Origin: Planctomycetaceae bacterium
GTDB taxonomy: Bacteria > Planctomycetota > Planctomycetia > Pirellulales > Pirellulaceae
NCBI GenBank assembly: GCA_027487485.1
Contig: JAIYDN010000062.1
Coordinates: forward strand, 1 to 63,991
Direction: 5' to 3'
Length of the DNA stretch: 63,991 nt
Part shown: in pieces, positions 16,967 to 25,099 of the stretch
How positions within the stretch are numbered: position 1 is the stretch's first letter
Layout: every line of letters starts with the position of its first letter
Position numbers and translations under genes: made by a program
The notes under the pieces: model-generated
Told to the model about the DNA's origin: nothing
Databases searched by the model: none
The model's input: only the letters and a program-made list of their open reading frames with translations

Positions 16967-18643
16967 ATGATTCGCTATCCCTCCGGTTCCGTTTTGCAGG
17001 AACCAGACAATGCACTTAAAAGCCAAAATGGCGGTGAGTCGTTGTTGCCAGCGAGCGAGACGTTTCCATCTACGAAGCCGAACTATACAAAGCAAACGCT
17101 GGCGAAATTCCTTAACGCGTTGGGGCCGACGCTCGTTCTGGTTGGATTCGCGGCGGTCTTTTACTTCGGACACCATAACGATTGGAAGATCCCCAAGTTT
17201 GGAGCTCTAACTGGAACCGTAAAACCTACAGCCAAGGATTGGTGCGAGGAACATGGTGTGCCAGAATCGATTTGCGTCGAGTGCGATCCTTCATTGATGT
17301 CTAAGGGCCCTGACTTTGGATGGTGCCCTGAGCATGGAATTCACAATTGTCCTTTGCATCACCCGGAAGTTGCACAACTCAAAGAGGTACCCAGTGTACT
17401 TCCGTCTGACCTTGAACGGGCGGCACGTGCGATGTCCGTCGTCCCACGAAAAGAGAACAATAGTGCCTGCGAAATCTACAAAACGCGCATCCAATTCGCT
17501 TCGGTAGAATCGGTTCGGCAAGCGGGTGTGGACGTAGAGTTGGTCGAGCGTCAGCCTATTGCTGAATCGATTCATACCAGTGGGGCGATCGTTTATGACC
17601 CAACTCGAAAGGCTAGTTTGGCTTCTCGCGTGGCCGGTAGTGTCTGGACTGTCGAAAAGAATGTTGGCGATTCCGTGGCGAAAGGCGAAGTGCTTGCAAT
17701 TATCGATGCTGCTGAAGTCGGCGGACTAAAGACTGCATTGATGCGATCACTTGCTGAGCGAAAACTACAAAGTCAAAACGTCTCTCGACTTACCGAAGCC
17801 CGAGAAGCAATCGTGGGATCTCGAATTTTTGACGCCCAAGCTGCTTATTCGAAAGCCCAAGCTGATGTCTTGAGTGCGGAACAATCTCTTAGAAATCTTG
17901 GCTTGCCCGTGCAAGTGACAGCGTTGCAGACGCTATCCGAACAAGAGGTTCTTGACCAACTGCGATTGATCGGAATCCCGGACTCATTTCGTGCTCGACT
18001 CAACGGTCAATTGAGCTCGTCGAATCTGATGCCGATCTTTTCGCCGCTGGACGGTGTCGTCCTCGAACGCACGGTTGCACCGGGAGAAGTAGTCGACTCG
18101 ACCCGCATCCTTTTTCAGATTGCCGATGTTCGCCAAATGTGGATGACACTGAATGTCCCGCTAGAAAACATGAATCAATTGGCGATCGGGCAAACCGTCA
18201 CGTTTCGTGCCGACGGAAGTCGCGAAATGATCAAGGGCAAGCTGGATTGGATCAGTACTTCGGCGGATAAAACGACACGTATGCTGCAAGTCCGCGCGGT
18301 GCTAAACAATTTCGACGGAAGGCTTCGTAATGAAACGTTTGGAACCGGGGAAGTCATTTTGCGTTCGGAATCCGACGCAATCGTCATACCCGCCGGTTCG
18401 TCACATTGGGAAGGATGTTGCCAAGTGGTATTCGTTCGTGACAAGCACTACTTCGACAGTCCCGATAGCTACAAAGTCTTCCACGTCCGATCGGTTCGCT
18501 TGGGGGCAACCAACGGTAAGTACACCGAAGTGATTGCTGGTGTATTACCAGGTGAAGTAATCGCAACTGCCGGCAGCGACGTGTTGCGGGCTCAACTTCT
18601 TAAGAACAATCTCGGCGCGGGCTGCGATTGCGTCGCTAAATAG
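16967..18643 (+). CDS. RND adaptor (CusB family) with N-terminal WCxEHG Cys domain, pump 2
   Basis: 558 residues; the start at 16967 follows GGAG by six bases. An N-terminal membrane anchor (about 54-68, TLVLVGFAAVFYF) is followed by a Cys/His domain: DWCEEHGVPESICVECDPSL (about 91-110), then GWCPEHGIHNCPLHHPE (about 119-135). The adaptor proper is about 185-540, with lipoyl halves SRVAGSVWTVEKNVGDSVAK and SPLDGVVLERTVAPGEVVD. The WC-x-EHG-x-PES-x-C-x-x-C motif recurs in the lipoprotein at 21923, suggesting a shared metal or partner. The gene ends 9 bases before pump 2. Confidence 0.92.
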   Translation: MIRYPSGSVLQEPDNALKSQNGGESLLPASETFPSTKPNYTKQTLAKFLNALGPTLVLVGFAAVFYFGHHNDWKIPKFGALTGTVKPTAKDWCEEHGVPESICVECDPSLMSKGPDFGWCPEHGIHNCPLHHPEVAQLKEVPSVLPSDLERAARAMSVVPRKENNSACEIYKTRIQFASVESVRQAGVDVELVERQPIAESIHTSGAIVYDPTRKASLASRVAGSVWTVEKNVGDSVAKGEVLAIIDAAEVGGLKTALMRSLAERKLQSQNVSRLTEAREAIVGSRIFDAQAAYSKAQADVLSAEQSLRNLGLPVQVTALQTLSEQEVLDQLRLIGIPDSFRARLNGQLSSSNLMPIFSPLDGVVLERTVAPGEVVDSTRILFQIADVRQMWMTLNVPLENMNQLAIGQTVTFRADGSREMIKGKLDWISTSADKTTRMLQVRAVLNNFDGRLRNETFGTGEVILRSESDAIVIPAGSSHWEGCCQVVFVRDKHYFDSPDSYKVFHVRSVRLGATNGKYTEVIAGVLPGEVIATAGSDVLRAQLLKNNLGAGCDCVAK

Positions 18644-18652
18644 GAGACTGTA

Positions 18653-21600
18653 ATGCTGAACTGGATTATTGATGCCTCACTTAAACATCGTGCTCTCGTC
18701 ATCCTTGTGACAGTATTGTTCGCGGTCATCGGTGGATTCTCGCTCCAACAACTTGACATCGATGCGTTCCCCGATACGACGCCGGTGATGATTCAAATCA
18801 ACACCGTTGCTCCGTCGCTAGCGTCCGAAGAAATTGAACGCCAAATCACGTTCCCAGTTGAACAGGCAATCAGTGGCCTCCCAAAATTGAGTCAACTCCG
18901 TTCGATATCTAAATTCGGGTTGTCACAAGTTGTAGTCATTTTCGATGATGGCGTTGATGTCTACTTTGCGCGACAGTTGATCAACGAGCGCCTTTCGACG
19001 GTCGTCCTCCCCGATGGAATCCAGCGTCCTCAAATGGGACCGGTGTCGACCGGATTGGGTGAGGTCTTCCACTATGTGTTAGTTTACGATGGCGTTGATT
19101 TCTCAAAGGTCTCGCAGGAGGAACGCGTTAAGCGGCTGACCGAATTGCGAACGATTCATGATTGGATCGTCAAGCCTCAGTTACGATCGGTGCGTGGGGT
19201 TGCTGAAGTAAATAGTTGGGGAGGCTATGAGAAACAATTTCAAGTGCGGCTTGATCCAGAGAGGTTGTTCAAATTCGGTTTAACCTTTGAACAGGTTTCG
19301 GACGCCCTCGAGTCCAATAACGAGAATGTCGGCGGTGGGACCGTCATAGACGGTAGCGAAATGCTACTCGTTCACGGAATCGGAAGAACAGTAAACCTGA
19401 AAGAAATCGAAGACATCGTTATCACTTCCGAAGACGGTGTACCCGTCCGCATTCGCGATGTGTCTAATGTGGAAATTGGTCACGAAATTCGTCGTGGTGC
19501 AGTTACAGCAAATGGTCGCGGCGAGGCCGTACTAGGTCTTGGTTTCATGTTGATGGGTGAGAATAGCCACCAAGTCACGTGGGCGATCAAAGACAAAGTG
19601 AAAGCCATTCGTGAGAGTTTGCCTCCAGGAGTAAAGCTGCAAACCGTCTACGATCGGACCGAATTGATCGATCATGTTATTCACACAGTTCAAAAGAATC
19701 TGTTCGAGGGCGGTTTGCTCGTCGTGGCTGTATTGTTTGTCTTCCTCGGGAATCTACGCGCGGGAATCATTGTGGCGATGGCGATTCCACTCTCGATGTT
19801 GTTTGCCTTCTCGGGGATGCTGAAGTTTGGAATCGCAGCCAGTCTTCTCAGCTTGGGTGCGATCGACTTTGGGTTGGTTGTCGATAGCTCGGTCGTGATG
19901 ATCGAAAACTGTGTTCGCCACTTGGCACACAATCGAGATGGACGAAGCCGACTGCAAATCATTCGCGATGCAGCGATTGAGGTTCGCAAACCAACCATGT
20001 TTGGCGAGTTGATCATCATGATTGTCTACTTGCCGATCCTGACGTTGGAAGGAGTCGAAGGCAAGCTGTTTCGCCCTATGGCGATAACCGTCATTTTGGC
20101 ACTGGCTGGATCGATGGTGCTGTCGCTGACGTTGATGCCTGTGTTGGCGAGCTTGTTCCTGCCGAAAAAGATCGAGGAAAAAGAACCGTTGCTGATTCGT
20201 GTTTTGAAGCGACTTTATGCACCGGTACTGCGATTTACAATGCATCATAAAATGTTCGTGATCGGCTCGGCGCTATTGCTGCTCGTGAGTGTCTTCGCTC
20301 TCGTTGCTCCCAATCTTGGTTCGGAGTTCGTGCCTCGACTATCCGAGGGCGCAATCACGCTCAACGTAGTGCGCCTTGCTGGAACGACGATGGAGGAGTC
20401 GATTCGCTACAACACAAAAATGGAGCAAGTGCTGCTGGAAAAGTTCCCGGACGAGATTGCTCAACTGTGGAGTCGCATCGGCACAGCGGAGGTGGCGACG
20501 GACCCGATGGGAACGGAACTGACGGATTTGTTTATAACACTGCATCCACGCAAACAATGGAAGCGGGCTTCGACACAAGAGGAATTGACAACGCTTGTTC
20601 AAGAAGAACTGCGAGACCTGCCTGGCCCGCGGCTTGCCATGTCACAACCGATTGAGATGCGGATGAACGAAATGATCTCGGGAGTCCGTTCGGACGTTGC
20701 CGCTATTCTCTATGGAGATGATCTGGATCTCATGGTGACCAAAGCATCGGAGGTCGAACGTGCGTTGAATTCGATTCCTGGTGCGGACGATGTCAAGGTG
20801 GAACAAGTATCCGGCCAGCCAGTTTTGCAAATCCGAGTTAAACAAGATGAGATCGCTCGTTATGGAGTCACCGCGAGCACTGTTATGAATATCGTCCGCG
20901 CGTTGGGAACTCACAATGTTGGTGAAGTCTACGAAGGACAATTGAGATTTCCTTTGATCATTCGATTGCCCGAAAAGTCGAGGGTCGATCCCGATGCCAT
21001 TCGTCAGATTCTCGTGGCGACCCCCAGTGGCGAACGGATTCCGCTTTCGCGCCTGGCCACGATCGAAAAGGTCCAAGGCCCGAACACGATCAAGCGAGAT
21101 TGGTATCAGCGACGGATCACGATCGAAGCCAACGTTCGTGGTCGCGATCTAGGGAGCTTCGTAGCCGAAGCCCAACAAGTCATCGCAAAGAAAGTGCAAT
21201 TGCCTTCCGGCCGGTACCGAATCGAATGGGGCGGGCAGTTTGAAAATCTACAGCGAGCTCAAACGCGATTGATGATCGTCGTCCCCATTGCACTGTTGAT
21301 GATCTTGTCGCTCCTGTATATGACCTATCGCAATTGGGTTGATTCCTTGCGAGTATTCACCGGCGTACCATTTGCTTGGATCGGCGGCATTCTTGCGCTT
21401 TGGGTTCGTGACATGCCGTTTTCAATCTCGGCCGCTGTCGGTTTCATTGCACTGTCTGGGGTTGCCGTGCTCGACGATATGTTGTTGGTCTCCACGATTC
21501 GGCAGTTGCGTCGCCAAGGAAAATCACTTGACGATGCCGTTGAAGAAGCGGCGATGACGCGGCTTCGCCCGATTCTCATGACGACGTTGGTAGCTAGTCT

Positions 21601-21889
21601 CGGTTTTGTTCCAATGGCGTTTAGCGATGGCATGGGATCAGAAGTACAAAGGCCACTTGCCACCGTTGTCATCGGAGGTGTGTGCAGTGCGATGGTCATG
21701 AGCTTACTTGTTTTGCGAGTTCTGTACGTAGTCTTTAATCTTCCAAGTGCTAGCCACGACGAAGATGGTGGAAACGATGATGGTCACCGTTTCCAACCTG
21801 TTACCCCGACTGAACCAGAGGTCTCGCAGGAATGGAGCTTAGACGGTCCGTCTGAAGCTTCTTTCACGCGAGAGCGATCGACAGTCTAA
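18653..21889 (+). CDS. RND heavy-metal efflux permease (CusA/CzcA family), pump 2
   Basis: 1078 residues, full length for the family. The N-terminus has IDAFPDTTPVMIQI, and TM4 reads GAIDFGLVVDSSVVMIEN, close to the DFG-x-x-VD-type signature of divalent-cation (Zn/Co/Cd/Ni) pumps and different from pumps 1 and 3 here. The C-terminal half has GGQFENLQRA and a VAVLDDM segment. It lacks the extra insertion seen in pumps 1 and 3. It is coupled to the adaptor at 16967. No outer-membrane channel gene is adjacent; the one at 33498 could serve all three systems. Confidence 0.94.
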   Translation: MLNWIIDASLKHRALVILVTVLFAVIGGFSLQQLDIDAFPDTTPVMIQINTVAPSLASEEIERQITFPVEQAISGLPKLSQLRSISKFGLSQVVVIFDDGVDVYFARQLINERLSTVVLPDGIQRPQMGPVSTGLGEVFHYVLVYDGVDFSKVSQEERVKRLTELRTIHDWIVKPQLRSVRGVAEVNSWGGYEKQFQVRLDPERLFKFGLTFEQVSDALESNNENVGGGTVIDGSEMLLVHGIGRTVNLKEIEDIVITSEDGVPVRIRDVSNVEIGHEIRRGAVTANGRGEAVLGLGFMLMGENSHQVTWAIKDKVKAIRESLPPGVKLQTVYDRTELIDHVIHTVQKNLFEGGLLVVAVLFVFLGNLRAGIIVAMAIPLSMLFAFSGMLKFGIAASLLSLGAIDFGLVVDSSVVMIENCVRHLAHNRDGRSRLQIIRDAAIEVRKPTMFGELIIMIVYLPILTLEGVEGKLFRPMAITVILALAGSMVLSLTLMPVLASLFLPKKIEEKEPLLIRVLKRLYAPVLRFTMHHKMFVIGSALLLLVSVFALVAPNLGSEFVPRLSEGAITLNVVRLAGTTMEESIRYNTKMEQVLLEKFPDEIAQLWSRIGTAEVATDPMGTELTDLFITLHPRKQWKRASTQEELTTLVQEELRDLPGPRLAMSQPIEMRMNEMISGVRSDVAAILYGDDLDLMVTKASEVERALNSIPGADDVKVEQVSGQPVLQIRVKQDEIARYGVTASTVMNIVRALGTHNVGEVYEGQLRFPLIIRLPEKSRVDPDAIRQILVATPSGERIPLSRLATIEKVQGPNTIKRDWYQRRITIEANVRGRDLGSFVAEAQQVIAKKVQLPSGRYRIEWGGQFENLQRAQTRLMIVVPIALLMILSLLYMTYRNWVDSLRVFTGVPFAWIGGILALWVRDMPFSISAAVGFIALSGVAVLDDMLLVSTIRQLRRQGKSLDDAVEEAAMTRLRPILMTTLVASLGFVPMAFSDGMGSEVQRPLATVVIGGVCSAMVMSLLVLRVLYVVFNLPSASHDEDGGNDDGHRFQPVTPTEPEVSQEWSLDGPSEASFTRERSTV

Positions 21890-21922
21890 CCCCTTGTTTC
21901 GGCAAAGCCGATGGAGATTTAC

Positions 21923-22276
21923 ATGCGTTTGATTACTGTAACCCGCTGCTTGGCAATCGGATTGCTCGCAATGGGCGCGATTGGACTGAGTGGATGCAAC
22001 GGCAAGACAACGTCCGATGGCGCAAAAACGACGACCGCGTCTGACGTGGATCACAGTCATGGTGGCTGGTGGTGCGTTGAGCACGGTGTACCTGAAAGTG
22101 AATGCGCGCGATGCGATTCATCGTTGGTCGCCAAATTCAAAGCGGCCGGAGACTGGTGCAAGGAACACGATCGCCCTGAGTCGCAGTGCTTCCTCTGCGG
22201 TCCGAAGCGCTTCGAAAAATTTGCTGCTACTTACGAAGCAAAAACCGGACACAAACCACCAAAACCTACTGAATAG
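21923..22276 (+). CDS. Lipoprotein with two WCxEHxxPESxC motifs
   Basis: 117 residues; the start at 21923 is preceded by GGAG. Lipobox LSGC at residue 25. The mature part contains WWCVEHGVPESECARCDSSL and, about 40 residues on, DWCKEHDRPESQCFLCGP. These are two copies of the Cys/His motif found at the N-terminus of the adaptor encoded just upstream. Each copy offers three Cys and one His, so metal binding is likely. Function is probably to present or sense metal for pump 2. Confidence 0.8.
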   Translation: MRLITVTRCLAIGLLAMGAIGLSGCNGKTTSDGAKTTTASDVDHSHGGWWCVEHGVPESECARCDSSLVAKFKAAGDWCKEHDRPESQCFLCGPKRFEKFAATYEAKTGHKPPKPTE

Positions 22277-22386
22277 GTCCATTGCGAAATTGCAAAATTG
22301 CGGTCTTGCTTGAGATTCGGGGTCGCCTTTTGCATGATTCGAGAACCAATCTTAAGTTTTTCCAACCCAATTAAAGGAATCTGAAA

Positions 22387-22728
22387 ATGTACCGAGTTTC
22401 TCTGTATCTCTTGTTTGTCATGGCAACGACTGCTATCGCGATCCAGCCATCCGAGGCATCACCTGCGAATTCTAAAGACGCAACGACAATTACCTTGAAA
22501 ACGCTCGACTGCGAGAGTTGCGCTAAGAAGGTTGCTGCAAAGCTGTCTGAAGTGGAGGGCGTTGATTCGGTCAAAACCGATGTCAAATCGAAAGCAGTTG
22601 TCGTGACTCCAAAGAAGAATTCAGGATTGTCGCCGCTACAGCTCTGGGAAGCGATCGAGAAAGCAGGCAAGGAGCCAGTGAAACTGGTTGGCCCTGGTGG
22701 AACTTTCACATCAAAACCAAAGAAATAG
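22387..22728 (+). CDS. Secreted HMA-domain metallochaperone (MerP-like)
   Basis: 113 residues with AAGGAA upstream. The signal peptide (MYRVSLYLLFVMATTAIAI) is followed by a heavy-metal-associated fold (about 35-100) with the metal site LDCESCAKKV (CxxC) and the later EGVDSVKTDV strand. MerP-type proteins bind Hg, Cu or similar ions in the periplasm and pass them on. Confidence 0.85.
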   Translation: MYRVSLYLLFVMATTAIAIQPSEASPANSKDATTITLKTLDCESCAKKVAAKLSEVEGVDSVKTDVKSKAVVVTPKKNSGLSPLQLWEAIEKAGKEPVKLVGPGGTFTSKPKK

Positions 22729-22814
22729 TGGTGGTCACTTCGAGCATCCTTCATCCTGCGATTCGCTGGCTGAATGAGTCCGATTGGAGTGCTGAAGTTT
22801 TGAAAGCCCAAACT

Positions 22815-23291
22815 ATGCACAAAGAATTTTTGCGATTTGCAATTCCCAAATCCGTTTTGGCTGTGACGTTGTCGCTTTGCCAATTCGGATGTATGAGTCG
22901 TCAGGAAAAGTTGAGCACTGAACAGGATTCTTCACCTCGCGTAGAGCCAATTCAACTCACCGACCGGACGTTTCAAGACACTATCCTGGGCAGCAGCCAA
23001 ATTGTATTGGTCGACATGTGGGCACCATGGTGTCGACCATGTATTCGTATGAAACCTACGATCCAAGAACTTGCCCAGCAGTTGAAAGGCAAGGTGATGG
23101 TTGCTGAGCTGAACGTCGATCAGAACCTCTTCACCAAGGAGAAGTATCAAATCAACCAATATCCAACGGTATTGGTTTTCAATCGAGGGATCGAAGTGAA
23201 ACGACTTATTGGCACTCAATCGAAAGAAAACCTCCTTGATGCTTTGGAGGTTGCAAAGAATGCTAGCGATGGTTTGGCTGTTGAAAAGTAG
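22815..23291 (+). CDS. Thioredoxin-fold lipoprotein
   Basis: 158 residues from the ATG at 22815; the upstream in-frame extension lacks signal-peptide character. Lipobox CQFGC at residue 26. The thioredoxin domain has the active site WAPWCRPC (Cys73, Cys76) and the cis-Pro segment INQYPTVLVF. It would reduce or shuttle thiols in the periplasm, which suits an envelope full of Cys-rich metal proteins. The ribosome-binding site is weak, so the start is moderately certain. Confidence 0.85.
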   Translation: MHKEFLRFAIPKSVLAVTLSLCQFGCMSRQEKLSTEQDSSPRVEPIQLTDRTFQDTILGSSQIVLVDMWAPWCRPCIRMKPTIQELAQQLKGKVMVAELNVDQNLFTKEKYQINQYPTVLVFNRGIEVKRLIGTQSKENLLDALEVAKNASDGLAVEK

Positions 23292-23526
23292 TGCGGAGTT
23301 TTGGTGTATCCTGAGCGACCGGACTTCCGACATCCATCCAACGGCTTCATTATCGATCGTCAACTCGCGGTGAATCGCTCGAAATCTGTTCCAGTAACAA
23401 GGCCATCACGCTTCCATCGAAACTCGCGATGATTCAGGACTCGTTGTGGAAAGCTGATATTGGAGAAGTTTCCAGTGGGCGATTCCCTATTGCCGTTGAC
23501 GGTCAACACCCGATACAATCAAAAGT

Positions 23527-24015
23527 ATGCAATTCCCAATTCCATTGTTCCGAATAACGCTCGCTGTCGTTCTCCTGCTCGCTCAATTGACTGGCGGGTT
23601 TGCTCGGGTTGTACACTGCTACGATTCTCATTGCGAATCGGCAGGTATGAATTGGGAATGCCATATTCAATGTAGTGAAAATCATGGAGCGGATGGCCAA
23701 ACCTGCGGCCATCAGGACGATAGCAGCAGAAATAAACACGAATCGGACGACCGCGAAAACCACTATAGCGAATCGCTCGTGAAGTCGGCCCCTTGCGGTA
23801 GCGATCACCACCATCATTACGTTGCTGCTGTCGCTCTAATCTGCATACATGGAGAGGCTTCCGTCGGAGATCATTTGCGTGGTCTTTTCGACGTTGCTTG
23901 CTTGGAGCCAGTACGTAGACTGTTTACCAGTCATGCACTACGCCCGCTTCTCGCTTTGGATCGCGGCATCGGCTTTCACCCCGCAATACCACTCGTTTTG
24001 CGACTGCGCATTTGA
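23527..24015 (+). CDS. Secreted Cys/His-rich protein
   Basis: 162 residues with a signal peptide (MQFPIPLFRITLAVVLLLAQ). The centre is Cys/His-rich (CYDSHCESAG, ECHIQCSENHG, GSDHHHHY). A hydrophobic second half ends PLVLRLRI. It has the same architecture and terminal Ile as the proteins at 16396, 33015 and 35867. It precedes the His-rich protein at 24077 by 61 bases. No family recognised; metal binding inferred. No clear ribosome-binding site. Confidence 0.6.
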   Translation: MQFPIPLFRITLAVVLLLAQLTGGFARVVHCYDSHCESAGMNWECHIQCSENHGADGQTCGHQDDSSRNKHESDDRENHYSESLVKSAPCGSDHHHHYVAAVALICIHGEASVGDHLRGLFDVACLEPVRRLFTSHALRPLLALDRGIGFHPAIPLVLRLRI

Positions 24016-24076
24016 TTCTGAACTGTCGAAATCTCTTTTCCGTTTCGATTCAGTTTAGGTTTTAAAGGTTTTTCAA

Positions 24077-24619
24077 ATGCGTATTGCAATGTCTTTTGTT
24101 TTGGGTTTTGGTTTTTTCGTGTTCGCACCGTTAAGCGTTTCCTACGGGCAAGGCGCGGCTCCGGCAACCAAGGGGGCTCCGTTGACTGGTCACGAGGGGC
24201 ACGATCACAGCAAGCACGAGCATGAGGCCCATGGACCTCATGACGGTGAGTTGTTGGAAGTTGGCAAAGAAGAGTATCACGTTGAGCTCTGTGTCAACGA
24301 TGAGAAGAAGCAAGTCGTCGTATTCTTAATGGACAAGGAAGCGAAGGGTTACGTTTCTATCAATGCTCCATTCATCGCAGTCAACGCCAAGGTGAAAGGC
24401 AAGCCGATTCAGTTCAAACTGAAGGCAATGCCACAAGAGAAAGATCCAAAAGGCACAGCATCGGCTTTCGGCTTGGTTGGCCAAGAGTTGATCGACGCGA
24501 TTCACGATGAGGCCTCCGAAGCGAGGCTATCGCTCAAGTTTGGCGACAAGCCCTATACCGTCAAGTTAAAGCATGATCATGATCATGCGCATGAAGGGCA
24601 TGACCACAAAAAGAAGTAA
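24077..24619 (+). CDS. Secreted His-rich protein (GHDG-ELLEVGKEEYHVEL family)
   Basis: 180 residues. The signal peptide ends VSYGQ. A His-rich stretch GHEGHDHSKHEHEAHGPHDG is followed by a beta-rich domain starting ELLEVGKEEYHVEL, and the protein ends in HDHDHAHEGHDHKKK. The beta domain matches those at 9134 and 42226 in this window. Both His-rich ends look like Cu/Ni/Zn ligands. AAAGG lies upstream of the ATG. A periplasmic metal buffer or delivery protein is inferred. Confidence 0.8.
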   Translation: MRIAMSFVLGFGFFVFAPLSVSYGQGAAPATKGAPLTGHEGHDHSKHEHEAHGPHDGELLEVGKEEYHVELCVNDEKKQVVVFLMDKEAKGYVSINAPFIAVNAKVKGKPIQFKLKAMPQEKDPKGTASAFGLVGQELIDAIHDEASEARLSLKFGDKPYTVKLKHDHDHAHEGHDHKKK

Positions 24620-24651
24620 TCGATACTTTAGATCGATGCTTCTTGCTTTTT
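24611..24651 (+). terminator. Intrinsic terminator overlapping the stop of the His-rich gene
   Basis: The stem AAGAAGTAATCGAT (24611-24624) pairs, with one bulge, with ATCGATGCTTCTT (24632-24644), followed by GCTTTTTG. The stop codon of the upstream gene lies inside the 5' arm. Confidence 0.7.
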
Positions 24652-24855
24652 GTACGTAGCCTCGGCTCCCCGAGCCGCTATTGTCGGCGGCACGATGATG
24701 CGGCTCAGGGAGTTTACATTCTGATATCCCAATCCGGTGCGCTTTAAGCTTACGTACGTTGTTAGGCTAATCGTTTGGAGTTGCTTGGACACATGGATCG
24801 ACTTCGTTTGGACGGAACCGGCGAAGTTCGTTTTGACCTCAGAAAGGAATTTGAA

Positions 24856-24990
24856 ATGTTCAGTTACCCAGTTAGAAGCGTTATGGCATTCCTAGTGCTC
24901 GCGGCTTTGCTTGCGACCGGATGCGCTACTTCCAAGAGTCAACGAAAGTCGGATTCGAATAGCAATGGCCACGCGGGCCACTCGCACTAA
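24856..24990 (+). CDS. 44-residue lipoprotein with His tail
   Basis: The ATG at 24856 follows AAGGA by eight bases; the longer upstream frame is not needed. A hydrophobic signal ends in the lipobox ATGC, then a short polar mature part ends GHAGHSH. Very small lipoproteins with a His tail are plausible metal ligands at the membrane. Function unknown. Confidence 0.6.
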   Translation: MFSYPVRSVMAFLVLAALLATGCATSKSQRKSDSNSNGHAGHSH

Positions 24991-25099
24991 GCACGAATGT
25001 CGCCGATTCATTTAACACGATGCGCTGGCTAGTGAAGGAAGGGATGTAGCCTGTGTTTCACAAAAACTGGTCCTTGTTAAAATAGGTAGGGAGTAAACT

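Noticed and set aside
24656-24725. Inverted CGGCT/AGCCG repeats after the terminator at 24651
   Set aside because: Considered as an attachment site or second terminator; stems are short, no T run and no mobile gene nearby.
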